Assembly (NCBI RefSeq): GCF_000317145.1
Contig: NC_019697.1
Coordinates: 3,568,385-3,632,384 of the forward strand
Length of the DNA: 64,000 nt
Direction: 5' to 3'
From: Chamaesiphon minutus PCC 6605
GTDB taxonomy: Bacteria > Cyanobacteriota > Cyanobacteriia > Cyanobacteriales > Chamaesiphonaceae
Shown: positions 27,944-37,360 of the stretch, one piece after another
Layout of the letters: each line of letters starts with the position of its first letter
Position numbering within the stretch: the stretch's first letter is position 1
Translations under genes and position numbers: made by a program
The notes under the pieces: model-generated
The model's input: only the letters and a program-made list of their open reading frames with translations
The model's database searches: none
What the model was told of the DNA's origin: nothing

Positions 27944-29228
27944 ACTGATAGTATGTCGCATGTCGTTCTGTGGCATGGAGGGAATTGCGGTCTTTTACAC
28001 CACTTCTAGCACTAAAAGTAACATCGCCGTGGAATGGTCGAGTAGAGACAGCCGGAGTAACATCAAGTGCCCCACGCCGTTTAACCGCTGTGCCTTTAGG
28101 TTTTGGCTTGCCTTTCGCTCGACCTTTGGCTGGAATTGGTGGTACTTCGGGATCTTCCTCCGCATCATCTATTTTTGCGGCTTCTGCGTGCATAAAGCCC
28201 AGAATATCGTCATCAAGATATTTATCTGGATCGAAATTAGGATCTTCCCATGTGGACTCTAGTATGAGCGGATTCCAGACCCGATTTACTGGCAATCCTT
28301 GTCGTTGCCAAGTGTAGCGTAATGACCAGCGAATAGCCTCAGCCGAGACTGTAGTGTGAGTTTCTCCGTGCCACAGAAGCTTTTGTAACTTGGAGATGTT
28401 TCCTTCATTTTCTCCACGATTATTAGCGGCAACACCATACGCAGTCAAAATATTACCAAAAAGATTAAACATGTCGAACCTCCGGTTCTGTAATGGCTGT
28501 TGATGGATCTTCGGCTGGAAGTTTATCAGGATCTGGAAGTTTCTCTTCCCCTTTGTAGCTAGCCAGTGCCAGGAAAAACAGACTTTTTGCCATCTTCCAG
28601 TCACTTTGTCCAGTTGTCAACGGTAATAGTTTTTGCCAAGATTCTTGCAAAACTTGGATGTTTCCAGCATTTCCCCAAAACGAGGTGATAAAGTCTCGAA
28701 ACGCTGAGGCATTTTGACATCGCTCCAAATTCGATCTCAGTTGGATGACTTTCCGCTCAAATTGCGGATAATCACCCTCTTTTGTTTTCCCGCCAATTTT
28801 GCCAAAAGTTATCCTCAAACCTTGGTGACAAGCTCTAACAAATAGTTCTTGTGACTCAGTATCCCATTCAGTTTTTTTCACCATATCATGTATTCGATCT
28901 TGACGAAATTTAATAGCTAAATATGCTTTTTTATGAATAAAAACATCCGTAAATCCCCACCACCAAGGTTTTCCTCGAATGAGATTTTCTGCAATAAACT
29001 GGGAAAGGGGATCGTCTTGTCTCGATTCCCCACAGAATGTCTGATAAAGCTCCAAATGTTGAGTCTCGATCTCGATCGTTTCGGCTGCTAGACGAGTTTG
29101 CTGCTGTTTTGACCAAGTAACTTTACCAAAAGGAATTACTAGGCATCTGTGAATATCAGCTTGAGACTGCTGATTAACCACAGTTGTTTTTAGTAAGAAT
29201 TTTAGTGCTGCGTCAGACCAGCCGTTAG

Positions 29229-30653
29229 CAGCAATTCCAAATTCAGATTTTGACAACTTGGTAGGGTGAGCAGGAGAATAGAGAGACTTCAAAAAGAGAA
29301 GCAGAATGGAGCCAATGAAGCTGAGTTTTGGGGTATTGATAGTCTATCTGAACCGAGCAATTCTTCAGATGAAAGATCCGCGCCTTGCCAGCAATGGCAC
29401 TAAATACACCATCAGAGATGCTGTGTTGGGAGCATTTTCGATGTTTTTCATGCAAAGCGAATCCTTTTTAGAACATCAGCGGCACATGAATAGCAATCAG
29501 GGCAAAAGCAATGCTCAGACACTGTTTGGCATGATTAAAATCCCAACAGTGCCGCAAATTCGGAATATCCTGGATGAAATTTCAGCCACAGCACTATTTG
29601 GAGTATTCAATCACGTCTATCAGTCTTTAAGACGAGAAGGTCACTTGAAACCGTTTGAATATCTCGGTGGATTACTAGTTGCGCTGGATGGAACTCAGTA
29701 TTTTGACTCGCACAAACTCAACTGTAAATGCTGTTCGAGCCGTACCCACAAAAATGGCACAGTAACTTACTTCCACAGTGCCATTTTGCCTGTAATAGTT
29801 GCGCCTGGGCAATCTCAAGTAATTTCCTTAGCTCCAGAATTCATCACACCTCAAGATGGTCACCAGAAGCAGGACTGCGAAGTGGCAGCAGCTAAACGAT
29901 GGCTCAAAACTCATGCCCCAGAATTCCAAGGACAAGCAATCACTCTACTCGGAGATGACCTCTACAGTCACCAACCAATGTGTGAACAGGTGATAGCGTC
30001 GGGAATGAACTTTATCTTTACCTGTTTAGAAACGTCTCATACTGCTGTTTATGATTGGTTGAAATACTTGGATGGTATTGGCGAGGTGAAAAAGCTAGAA
30101 GTGAAACAGTGGAACAGCAATTCAAGCGAATTATATAGCTATCAATATGTGAATGGAATTCCTCTAAGGGACTCCCAGCCAGCAATGAAGGTCAATTGGT
30201 GTAAACTAATCCATACCCGCCAATCAGATGGAGAAATATTATATGAAAATTCATTTATTACCCGCCATGAATTAAACGAACAGAGCGTACCTCTGGTTGC
30301 TGCGGCTGGTCGATGTCGTTGGAAGACCGAAAATGAAAATCATAATGTGCTCAAAACAAAGGGATATCATCTGGAGCATAACTTTGGGCATGGTCAGCAG
30401 CATTTAGCTGCTTGTTTATTGACGCTGAACCTGTTGGCATTCCTTTTTCACACTGTTTTGCATTTAACAGATCTTGCATATGGACAGATTCGTCTCAAGC
30501 GTGTTACTCGTAAAGGCTTTTTTCAAGATATCCTCAGTCTTACCAAATATTTACTCTTTGAGAGTTGGCCTTCTTTGATTGATTTCATGCTTTACGGCTC
30601 GGCTTCCACTCTGGTCGCCAACTCTTCCTAGATTTTTGAATTTGGAATTGCTG
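29229..30653 (+). mobile_element. ISNCY-like element inside cas8
   Basis: 1425 bp. Terminal inverted repeat CAGCAATTCCAAATTC, perfect over 16 bp, at 29229 and (complement) ending at 30653. The flanking 7-bp duplication CCGTTAG / CCGTGAG has one mismatch, so it may be older than the IS4 insertion. Confidence 0.85.
29306..30631 (+). CDS. Transposase, ISNCY-like DDE type
   Basis: 441 residues, intact frame. Likely catalytic acids lie in LLVALDGTQYFDSHKL near residue 125 (followed by the CKCCSSRTHKNGTVTYFH segment typical of this group), ITLLGDDLYSHQPMCE near 215 and RCRWKTENENHNVLKTKGY near 345. The last resembles the E of a DDE triad within an IE/TE-N-H-N motif. The C-terminal half ends with hydrophobic helices (LAACLLTLNLLAFLFHTVL). 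I assign it to the unclassified ISNCY group by these motifs; a remote IS4/IS1202-type relationship is possible. Confidence 0.75.
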   Translation: MEPMKLSFGVLIVYLNRAILQMKDPRLASNGTKYTIRDAVLGAFSMFFMQSESFLEHQRHMNSNQGKSNAQTLFGMIKIPTVPQIRNILDEISATALFGVFNHVYQSLRREGHLKPFEYLGGLLVALDGTQYFDSHKLNCKCCSSRTHKNGTVTYFHSAILPVIVAPGQSQVISLAPEFITPQDGHQKQDCEVAAAKRWLKTHAPEFQGQAITLLGDDLYSHQPMCEQVIASGMNFIFTCLETSHTAVYDWLKYLDGIGEVKKLEVKQWNSNSSELYSYQYVNGIPLRDSQPAMKVNWCKLIHTRQSDGEILYENSFITRHELNEQSVPLVAAAGRCRWKTENENHNVLKTKGYHLEHNFGHGQQHLAACLLTLNLLAFLFHTVLHLTDLAYGQIRLKRVTRKGFFQDILSLTKYLLFESWPSLIDFMLYGSASTLVANSS

Positions 30654-30776
30654 CCGTGAGGTGGTTGGAGTTTAAGATATTCGAGATATTTTAATTGGAC
30701 GAATAAACCCGCTACTCCTGCACGGTGGAGAAAGGTCATACTCGGATCGCGAATATCTAGGTGAATTTTGGCCATC

Positions 30777-31433
30777 TCAGGGAGTAAATAAGCCACAACC
30801 CATCTTCCGCCTTCCCCCAATACCTTGCTGTTGTAGCATTAGTGAATCTAGATCGCTAAGTCCCTCGACTCTAACTCCAAAGCCAACTACTTTCTTCTTG
30901 TTAATTTTGACGGTTCGACATCTCGGTTGACCATCAGAGCGAGTTAAAACCCGAACTTTACCAACAATCTCCAATCGATCGAGATGGTTCTGTGCGGCTG
31001 TGTCTAATGTACTTGCATCTAAAAAACCTTTGATCGTGACAATTCGAGCCTCTAAATTCTGAGACGGCACAATTAATTCCAATTCAGGAATGCCGAGATA
31101 GATTTTGTCTTGATGAATTTGAAGAGTCTTTCCTGCTAATTTGTAGATCGATCGAGACAGATCCAGCGGTAGTCGAATCTTCAATACAGAATCAACATCG
31201 ATGTTTAATCGTTTGGAGTAAGCCCCACTGAGCTTTCCATTAATCCCAAAGATACCAATCGAGTTGGACTCATGAAATTCTGGAATTATCTGGGAAATAC
31301 CGCCATACAAAGGATGTGCGTGATCTACCCCGATCGATTGCCCCTCAACCGGAAATAAATAATCACCGAATTCCTCGCTACAGGATCGGCAACAATCTCG
31401 CTCTTCTGAAGTGCGATCGGGGAGAATAGTCAT
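30777..31433 (-). CDS. cas6: Cas6 crRNA endoribonuclease of the CAST
   Basis: 218 residues. The C-terminus carries the Cas6 glycine-rich loop GIGGRRKMGCGLFTP, and the upstream KKKVVGFGVRVEGLSDLDSL leads into it. The N-terminal ferredoxin fold contains EGQSIGVDHAHPLYGGISQI and LLLP-type strands (VLKIRLPLDLSRSIYKLAGK). Cas6 cuts the pre-crRNA at the repeat hairpin. It is the first cas gene, 111 bases after tniQ, and its frame is intact. The likely catalytic histidine is in VDHAHPLYGG, by family position. Confidence 0.85.
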   Translation of the reverse strand: MTILPDRTSEERDCCRSCSEEFGDYLFPVEGQSIGVDHAHPLYGGISQIIPEFHESNSIGIFGINGKLSGAYSKRLNIDVDSVLKIRLPLDLSRSIYKLAGKTLQIHQDKIYLGIPELELIVPSQNLEARIVTIKGFLDASTLDTAAQNHLDRLEIVGKVRVLTRSDGQPRCRTVKINKKKVVGFGVRVEGLSDLDSLMLQQQGIGGRRKMGCGLFTP

Positions 31434-31544
31434 ACTTACGAGATTTTACTAAGCTTGACGTTATCAGTACTTGGTTACTATTTTAAACTATATTTTCATG
31501 CTGAAGTACCTTAAACTTGTTTATTTTTTGTTTTTGTACACTAA

Positions 31545-32504
31545 CTAATGTGACATCACAAAATCAGTAATTGAGCCAAAAAGATATCTGATAATTAAAA
31601 TATGCGCTACTCGATCGATCTTTGGATCTAAATCTCCTGCGAACAAGCAATGAATGAGGTACTTACCCTCAGTGTCTACAAAACGAGGCTCAATCCAGTT
31701 CAAAGATTCCTCATCATAAAAATCACGGAAAGATTGGAAAAGCTCCCGTTCATCAAATTTAAACTCTCCCCTGAGTAGTTTTTTGACCGATCCTCGTTTG
31801 CACAATTGAGCAATATATCGATCTCGCAACCACCCCATCCCACGGAAATCAATTCTCGTATCTACTAGCCAGACTAGATCGGTTGCTATCTCAAGTAGAT
31901 GTTTGAGACTGTCTGGAGCAAGCTCTGACTGCTCCATATCAACAATGCAATTTTCATCGCTAGCGGCATGATAGTGAACACCATGACTATCTATCAGCAC
32001 ACTACTGTCGAGCAGCAAAATCCGATGTTGAGTGCAGATTACCAATCCTGGAATCTGATGAAGGCGATGCCAGTATGGTTCTCCGTATTGTTCAATTTCT
32101 GTTGTTAAACACAGAGGGCAGAATTTTAAGTATTTCCGGCGATCGCTAGTACTATCTAAATCAACTCTAGCCTGTTCTAAGATTGAGCCACTGCGTTTCT
32201 CGATCGTTGCCGATCCTAATTTTCTTATCTCGATCGGGCTTAGAAAGGCAGCATAAAATGGATATAGAGTATTATGCTCCATTAACGATCTCACTCTATA
32301 GTCCGAGATATGAGCTATTTGTTTGACCAAACCCTTCAAGTTATTAGTCAGCGTGACTCGACAAGCTTGCTGAGAAGAGTAACCAAATAAATCTAAATCG
32401 GTTTGTCGAAAGCTCTGATTGCCACTGCGAATATGATATCTAGCCAATCCACTATATAAGAGTTCATCAGGGTAGAGGCGAGGAAAAGAAGCGAGGGCAC
32501 ACAT
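31545..32504 (-). CDS. tniQ: TniQ/TnsD-family targeting protein (short form)
   Basis: 319 residues. N-terminal TniQ motif FPRLYPDELLYSGLARYHIR + SGNQSF, followed by the zinc-binding stretch KFCPLCLTTEIEQYGEPYW and HRLHQIPGLVICTQHRILLL (CxxC...CxxH). It ends soon after VAHILIIRYLFGSITDF, where longer TnsD proteins carry a DNA-binding second half. It is thus either a Cascade-linked TniQ or a shortened TnsD. It is the only TniQ-family gene in the element, although the insertion lies at the glmS attachment site usually recognised by full TnsD. Starts 10 bases after tnsC. Confidence 0.88.
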   Translation of the reverse strand: MCALASFPRLYPDELLYSGLARYHIRSGNQSFRQTDLDLFGYSSQQACRVTLTNNLKGLVKQIAHISDYRVRSLMEHNTLYPFYAAFLSPIEIRKLGSATIEKRSGSILEQARVDLDSTSDRRKYLKFCPLCLTTEIEQYGEPYWHRLHQIPGLVICTQHRILLLDSSVLIDSHGVHYHAASDENCIVDMEQSELAPDSLKHLLEIATDLVWLVDTRIDFRGMGWLRDRYIAQLCKRGSVKKLLRGEFKFDERELFQSFRDFYDEESLNWIEPRFVDTEGKYLIHCLFAGDLDPKIDRVAHILIIRYLFGSITDFVMSH

Positions 32505-32514
32505 AATTTAGGCT

Positions 32515-34194
32515 TCAGTTGATGTACTCGGCTACTGGATCGCAAATCAGTCCTACCGATTTGATGTCTTCATATGCAGATGTGTTACTATCGATCGCTT
32601 TTGCAACAATTTGACGTAGATCATCTTTTTGATAAGCGGGTTCTACCTTTTTCTTCTTTGGTTGAGGTTGTTGTTTGACTAATGCTGAAGTATGTCCAGT
32701 AGATCCTACCAAAGAAAGTTTATAAGCTTGTTTGACCAGAACACTAATATCTGCTTCAGCTTTATTATTCGTTATTACCTGCTCTGCACATTCTTTTGCT
32801 ACATGAGGAGAGACATCTAATTCGAGTAATTCTGCAATTGTCGCTCTTAACAGATTAGAATCAATTTTATGATCCTGTAGCTGTTTATTTTTTCTCAGTG
32901 TTAATTCATGGAGTTTCTTCAGACATTTCTGCTCATATGCCAAAATGTCTAGTGGTGCAATATCTTTGTACCGTAACATTTCCTCCTTATCATTATTCCT
33001 TATCGCTGCTAGCATTGGCTTCAACAAGTGTAATCCGTCATTTGCGACTTGCCTAATCAAATCTACAGAAATAGCTTCATCACCATCTAAAGCAATACTT
33101 CGACATTGAACCATTCTAAATAATTTAATTGCAATATCAATTATACCTTGAGTTTCATCATAGAAAGCTTCTTCTAGTGCCGTCGATAGCTCTACCTTCT
33201 TTCTTGTCCATTGATATTTCCATAAGTTTTCAACAAATAAGTCCCATTCATCATCATCTTTCTGCATTCGATCCCAAATGACGCTACCTTCGCCTGTGCC
33301 TCTTCTAGCATTACGAAAATTACCCTGAAAGATCGGTAATGCCTCATTCGTTCCAACTTTAATGACTGGTACACCGATGATGTTATCCATCTTAACGAGG
33401 AAGTTTAATAAGTCATCCTTCCGTCTACGTGCATTTACTAGATTTTGCATTTCATCAATGACTAGCACTCCCAAGTGATGAGTGTTAGCAAGCTGTGCAA
33501 CTTGAGCTAGCATCAAGTCTTCTGTATGATTACGGGAACTGAATTTTGTATGATAAGTTGTACCCAAGAGTTTATCTATTGCCATAAATATATCAGTACA
33601 CAATCCCTTCAACGAACCAGCGTGAGGACAATCAACTTTTAGCCATACTATTTGATATGTACTTAATTTAGGATGAAAAATAACTTGATCGTAAAGTGAA
33701 AGTATTTTATGTAAGTTAGTTGATTTCCCCATGCCAGATGGCCCAATTAATGTCAACCCTGATGCAGAAGTTGGCTGACTGACATACCTTTCTAGTTCTC
33801 TACCACTAGAATTCTCAATCGCTCCATAAATTTGTCGAGATCTTAATGCAAAAGTAGGCTTTAATGGATTACGGGCGAGGTAGCCTCTTTTTATTAAAAT
33901 GCTGATATTATTATTCAGCTCGATCGTTTTACCCTGGGGATCGAAGTAGCTTGACAGTCTAGCAACGCAATGAAATCGCTCTGATTTATTTAGACAAACT
34001 TCATCATCATTATATTCAGGTTCTTCATAGACAAGATCTATGAATTCTTCGTTATCGAATGTGGGTGGTAGTGCCTGAATTAATAAATTTTCATTATATT
34101 CTCTCAACTTTTGATCGATATATATAGCTTCAACACCCATATGTTTTCGATCGATATTTTGAGGAATTGTTATTTTGTCATCAGTTTTTTCCAC
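32515..34194 (-). CDS. tnsC: TnsC, AAA+ transposition regulator
   Basis: 559 residues. Walker A GPSGMGKSTNLHKIL near residue 152, Walker B LGVLVIDEMQNLVNARRRK near 240, then a sensor-type VIKVGTNEA near 280. TnsC is the ATPase that links target recognition (TniQ/TnsD) to the TnsA/TnsB transposase and confers target immunity. The N-terminus has an extension with acidic motif YEEPEYNDDE that may contact TnsB or TniQ. The start overlaps the end of tnsB by 14 bases, so translation is coupled. Confidence 0.93.
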   Translation of the reverse strand: MEKTDDKITIPQNIDRKHMGVEAIYIDQKLREYNENLLIQALPPTFDNEEFIDLVYEEPEYNDDEVCLNKSERFHCVARLSSYFDPQGKTIELNNNISILIKRGYLARNPLKPTFALRSRQIYGAIENSSGRELERYVSQPTSASGLTLIGPSGMGKSTNLHKILSLYDQVIFHPKLSTYQIVWLKVDCPHAGSLKGLCTDIFMAIDKLLGTTYHTKFSSRNHTEDLMLAQVAQLANTHHLGVLVIDEMQNLVNARRRKDDLLNFLVKMDNIIGVPVIKVGTNEALPIFQGNFRNARRGTGEGSVIWDRMQKDDDEWDLFVENLWKYQWTRKKVELSTALEEAFYDETQGIIDIAIKLFRMVQCRSIALDGDEAISVDLIRQVANDGLHLLKPMLAAIRNNDKEEMLRYKDIAPLDILAYEQKCLKKLHELTLRKNKQLQDHKIDSNLLRATIAELLELDVSPHVAKECAEQVITNNKAEADISVLVKQAYKLSLVGSTGHTSALVKQQPQPKKKKVEPAYQKDDLRQIVAKAIDSNTSAYEDIKSVGLICDPVAEYIN

Positions 34195-36427
34195 GTTTAT
34201 TCTTCTCTCTTTTTGCTCTTAGTAAATCAGTGTAGTTAGGTTTCAAGGATGGTTGCGGTGAAATTGAGCTAGATTTGTCTGGGTCTGTCTTCGATAAAAT
34301 TTTACTACTGTCTTTTTCTTTAGGTGATAAGTCGAACGATTCTTCTTCACGGCGATTTTCTTTTTCAATACTTCTATTATCTCGAATTGCAGAAGTTCTT
34401 GCCAGTTTACTCATGGTAGGATCTTGAACAGCATTAGTCATATCAACTGCTCGATCGACAATCTTTTCAATTTCCTTATTCAAATCTATTGTTTGAGGTA
34501 GCTCACGATTGGCACTCTTTTGCCGTTGTAATTCCTCTTCAGCAAACAAGTACCCAACATCATAGAAGTTATGACTTTTATATTTCGAGTCTGGAGCGAT
34601 TAGAATACATTGTGTAAAACTACGACCATCTTGCGCTGGGATATAAATATAATCAGTTTTTCGCGGATCGTAGGAAACTTCTAGTTTTTTTTCTGCTCTA
34701 GATAGAGATCCAGCTCTAGCATTAGACAGCCACATCTCTTTATCTGCTCGATCGCAAGTATAGTAAATACCTTTGAATTTAATTCCTTTCTCCGTGATGG
34801 TAGCATTTCCCCTCGGCATTAAATTGAGTTTAATAATATCGGGATCTAAAGTTCTAAGCCTACCTGAGCAATGGATAATTCCCCATTTCCATAATTGGGC
34901 AGGAATAGGTAACACTTCATCTGCGATCATTTCTACTGTTCTTGGATAATCCTTCAGCATATGTTGGTTATTATGATGCAGAATCATCCGAATGATAATT
35001 TGAGTGAATTGATCTAGATCGAGCTTACTGTCTAACCGATAATCACGGCCACCTCTTTGATTGAAGTCTATATCAACGGCTCCGGGTATAAAAGGTTTTA
35101 CTTTTTCATTGATAATCCGAAAGCGTCTCTCTACAATACCTTTCCAATCTGGTCTGAATGGTGCTGCATTTTCAATCTTAATATTCAGATTTTGAGTTAC
35201 TATATTTGCATTTTTGCTAATTAATTCACCACGATCTCCTAAAATAGCATCTGGCAAATGATGACAGGGCCAGTCATCTTCCGAAATATCGATTCCATAC
35301 TGTCGGCAGTATTCAACCTTATCCATAGCCATATTAGCTAGAGCCATCATCATCCCCAACCAAGATGGCCCCTCTAGTCCAACATAGACTCCAGTAATCA
35401 TCCGACTAAAAACATCAATCACAACATAAATTACTGGTCTGCCAATAATCCATTTGCGGTTGTAACTGGAGACGAGGTAGACATCTCCCACTGTTGCATC
35501 TACTTGATAACGAGAACCAGGCCCAGTCACCTCTGCGGTTGAATTACCTGTGATCGGACGGTAATTTTGCAAATATTCTCTCTTTCCAATCCTTGTGCTT
35601 ATCTTTTTCTCTACATTTTGACCATGCTCCAAATCATACCAATACTTAAATTGTACTAACGAGGGTATTCGATCTTGCATAGCAATCGAACCATGCAAGT
35701 CATCATAATTAGACAAGTCCTCTTCAGAATAGTATTCTTGGATCATTTTTTCATACGCTGCTACCAACGATCTTTTTTCAGATGTATGATAAAACTGAGA
35801 AATTGCCACTCGAAAGGTCATTTTTGTCTCTTCTGTGACATTAACCCCAATCCCTATTTCAGGATCGTTAGCATATTTTCTAGGTCTGCCCCTTTTTACA
35901 TCTCCTGCTAACTTCTGCTTACCTTTTCCTCCCGAATTTTTATAATCCGGTAACAGTGCATTAATATTTTTACCTCTTTGCCAGTATCTCTTAAGATATT
36001 TGTAAACAGTCTTTTTAGTTAATTTACCCTCGACTTCACTTGAGCTTCTAGTTGTATTGTGATCTTCTATTAATTTGAGTACTAGAGATCCACGTTGATT
36101 TCGCTCGTATATGGGTGGTTCCTGAGTAACGATAGATGAAATGATTCTCCAAGCAGCGTCTCTTAGTATTTTATCCTTGGATGATAATTCTTCTTCTAAT
36201 ACTATCAAAACCCAAGGATCTTTTTTGATTATGATCGCAGCACTCGATTTAATACATGCTTCTATTTCATTGATAAATACTTGTCTAGGAAGTGATTTTT
36301 CTTCATAGATATTAATCAAAAATGCAACCTCATAACCTTCGTCAATCCATAGTATTCGATCGATCTGATTCTTTCCGTCTTCAGAGATCCACTCAACTAA
36401 GTTATTGACAAATAGATGAACTTGCAT
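34181..36427 (-). CDS. tnsB: TnsB, DDE transposase
   Basis: 748 residues. An N-terminal helix-turn-helix region (TKKTVYKYLKRYWQRGKN near residue 140) binds end repeats. The retroviral-integrase-type core has Asp in YQVDATVGD near 305, Asp in AILGDRGEL near 390 and Glu in DWKGIVERRF near 435. A Mu-type C-terminal beta barrel follows. The last ~60 residues (PKEKDSSKILSKTDPDKSS then KPNYTDLLRAKREKNKRGKN) form the charged tail that recruits TnsC in the family. Its frame is intact; it starts 22 bases after tnsA. TnsB cuts and joins the 3' ends and should bind the repeats at both ends. Confidence 0.95.
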   Translation of the reverse strand: MQVHLFVNNLVEWISEDGKNQIDRILWIDEGYEVAFLINIYEEKSLPRQVFINEIEACIKSSAAIIIKKDPWVLIVLEEELSSKDKILRDAAWRIISSIVTQEPPIYERNQRGSLVLKLIEDHNTTRSSSEVEGKLTKKTVYKYLKRYWQRGKNINALLPDYKNSGGKGKQKLAGDVKRGRPRKYANDPEIGIGVNVTEETKMTFRVAISQFYHTSEKRSLVAAYEKMIQEYYSEEDLSNYDDLHGSIAMQDRIPSLVQFKYWYDLEHGQNVEKKISTRIGKREYLQNYRPITGNSTAEVTGPGSRYQVDATVGDVYLVSSYNRKWIIGRPVIYVVIDVFSRMITGVYVGLEGPSWLGMMMALANMAMDKVEYCRQYGIDISEDDWPCHHLPDAILGDRGELISKNANIVTQNLNIKIENAAPFRPDWKGIVERRFRIINEKVKPFIPGAVDIDFNQRGGRDYRLDSKLDLDQFTQIIIRMILHHNNQHMLKDYPRTVEMIADEVLPIPAQLWKWGIIHCSGRLRTLDPDIIKLNLMPRGNATITEKGIKFKGIYYTCDRADKEMWLSNARAGSLSRAEKKLEVSYDPRKTDYIYIPAQDGRSFTQCILIAPDSKYKSHNFYDVGYLFAEEELQRQKSANRELPQTIDLNKEIEKIVDRAVDMTNAVQDPTMSKLARTSAIRDNRSIEKENRREEESFDLSPKEKDSSKILSKTDPDKSSSISPQPSLKPNYTDLLRAKREKNKRGKN

Positions 36428-36449
36428 TGTGAATTATTCAAATGTTAAC

Positions 36450-37262
36450 TTAGTTGAATTTGAGATCTTTTGTTGGGAAAAAAGTAAGTGATTTCTCCGT
36501 TAGCATGTCAACTGAGATCAATTTATTTGCCACAAGATACTTAAATAGGTAAAGTGATGTACCTAGCCCAACATTCATTTCTATATCCAAGTCATTAACA
36601 ACTTTACCGACAGTAGTAGTATCTGTTTCTAGCTTCGATCTCAAAATTTTGATTATGTGATGAAGCTCTTCTTTATTAGCCTCTTTATTTCCTTCTAGTT
36701 TGTGGGATGAATGAATCCATTCAACATTTTTTATCATTAACTTGGGAATATCTTTTTCCGTGACTATTTTCCAGTCGATCTCTTTAATGGCATAGTAACG
36801 CCTTTCTAGTTCTAGTTTCATTGCTGTCCGCTTATTATTTAAACTCTTGGAAGGTTTAAACGTTCTTGCCTCATAAGTATTTTTCCCTTTATGAGTAACG
36901 GTCAACATGAAATCTGTGCTCAGGACATAAGGGGCACCACTTTTGGGATCTTTAGGGTATTCAACTCCCATGTCTTCTGCAATCTTGAAGCACAACTCTC
37001 GATCGAGTAATGGAAATTGCTCTCGAATATCAACAATCCGATCTGACCACTCGAATAAATAGAACAGTCTTGTCTCACCATCGGACATGAAATGATGCTC
37101 TCGACTAGTCTTCCAGCCTAAAACTCTTGATACACGTCCACTGGAAGAAAAATCTGAAACTTTGATCCATGGATTGTAGTCTCGACCGATACCATGTCCT
37201 CGACCTTCCTTCATATATCGGTCGAGTTTCTCTTCTGTCCAGTCTCTTTTGCTTCTGACCAT
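36450..37262 (-). CDS. tnsA: TnsA endonuclease
   Basis: About 270 residues from ATG at 37262 (MVRSKRDWTEEK); an upstream in-frame ATG at 37277 adds five residues. TnsA-type core: LFYLFEWSDRIVDIREQFPL near residue 65 (first acidic residue), YVLSTDFMLTVT near 110 (Asp) and EARTFKPSKSLNNKRT (lysine), then LELERRYYAIKEIDWKIVTE. TnsA has a restriction-enzyme fold and cuts the 5' ends, enabling cut-and-paste movement. The presence of separate tnsA and tnsB distinguishes this element from type V-K CASTs. Its start lies only 42 bases from the right-end repeats. Confidence 0.92.
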   Translation of the reverse strand: MVRSKRDWTEEKLDRYMKEGRGHGIGRDYNPWIKVSDFSSSGRVSRVLGWKTSREHHFMSDGETRLFYLFEWSDRIVDIREQFPLLDRELCFKIAEDMGVEYPKDPKSGAPYVLSTDFMLTVTHKGKNTYEARTFKPSKSLNNKRTAMKLELERRYYAIKEIDWKIVTEKDIPKLMIKNVEWIHSSHKLEGNKEANKEELHHIIKILRSKLETDTTTVGKVVNDLDIEMNVGLGTSLYLFKYLVANKLISVDMLTEKSLTFFPTKDLKFN

Positions 37263-37303
37263 ATGAAAAATCTGCAAATGCTAAGTAAACACTCACAGAC
37301 AAT

Positions 37304-37360
37304 AGTATACAACTTTATTAGTCAGTATACAACTTTATTATTTAGTATACGACTTTATTG
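37304..37360 (-). repeat. Right-end TnsB-binding-type repeats (three, 20-bp period)
   Basis: AGTATACAACTTTATTA at 37304-37320 and 37324-37340, and AGTATACGACTTTATTG at 37344-37360: three 17-mers exactly 20 bp apart. Dense packing at the glmS-proximal end matches the Tn7 right end. Confidence 0.93.

Larger units (their letters stand above)
26056..28472 (-). pseudogene. cas7: Cas7 (DevR-like), interrupted by an IS4 element
   Basis: The first part (ATG at 28472 to 27944) starts MFNLFGNILTAYGVAANNRG and has the DevR-family TVSAEAIRWSLRY...PVNRVWN. The second part (26459 to 26056) continues YGFCLSPEYLRDKSRTLDVL, then VAGNHGRFLFDFAPTNIVLR. An IS4 element sits between, flanked by the 9-bp duplication ACTGATAGT. 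Removing the IS and one duplication gives exactly 308 codons (307 residues), a normal Cas7 length, reading HATYYQYGFCLSPE across the join. Cas7 forms the crRNA-binding backbone. The start overlaps cas8 by 8 bases. Confidence 0.92.
28465..30775 (-). pseudogene. cas8: Cas8 (type I-B/MYXAN-like), interrupted by an IS
   Basis: The start (ATG at 30775) gives MAKIHLDIRDPSMTFLHRAG, then VAGLFVQLKYLEYLKLQPPHG, the N-terminus of the DevT/MYXAN-type Cas8. After the IS the frame resumes with WSDAALKFLLKTTVVNQQS and runs to 28465. The 7-bp flanks CCGTGAG/CCGTTAG are a duplication with one mismatch. Removing the IS plus one copy gives exactly 293 codons. At 292 residues it is shorter than many Cas8 proteins. 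Cas8 reads the PAM and would contact TniQ. The start follows the cas6 stop by one base, and the end overlaps cas7. Confidence 0.85.
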
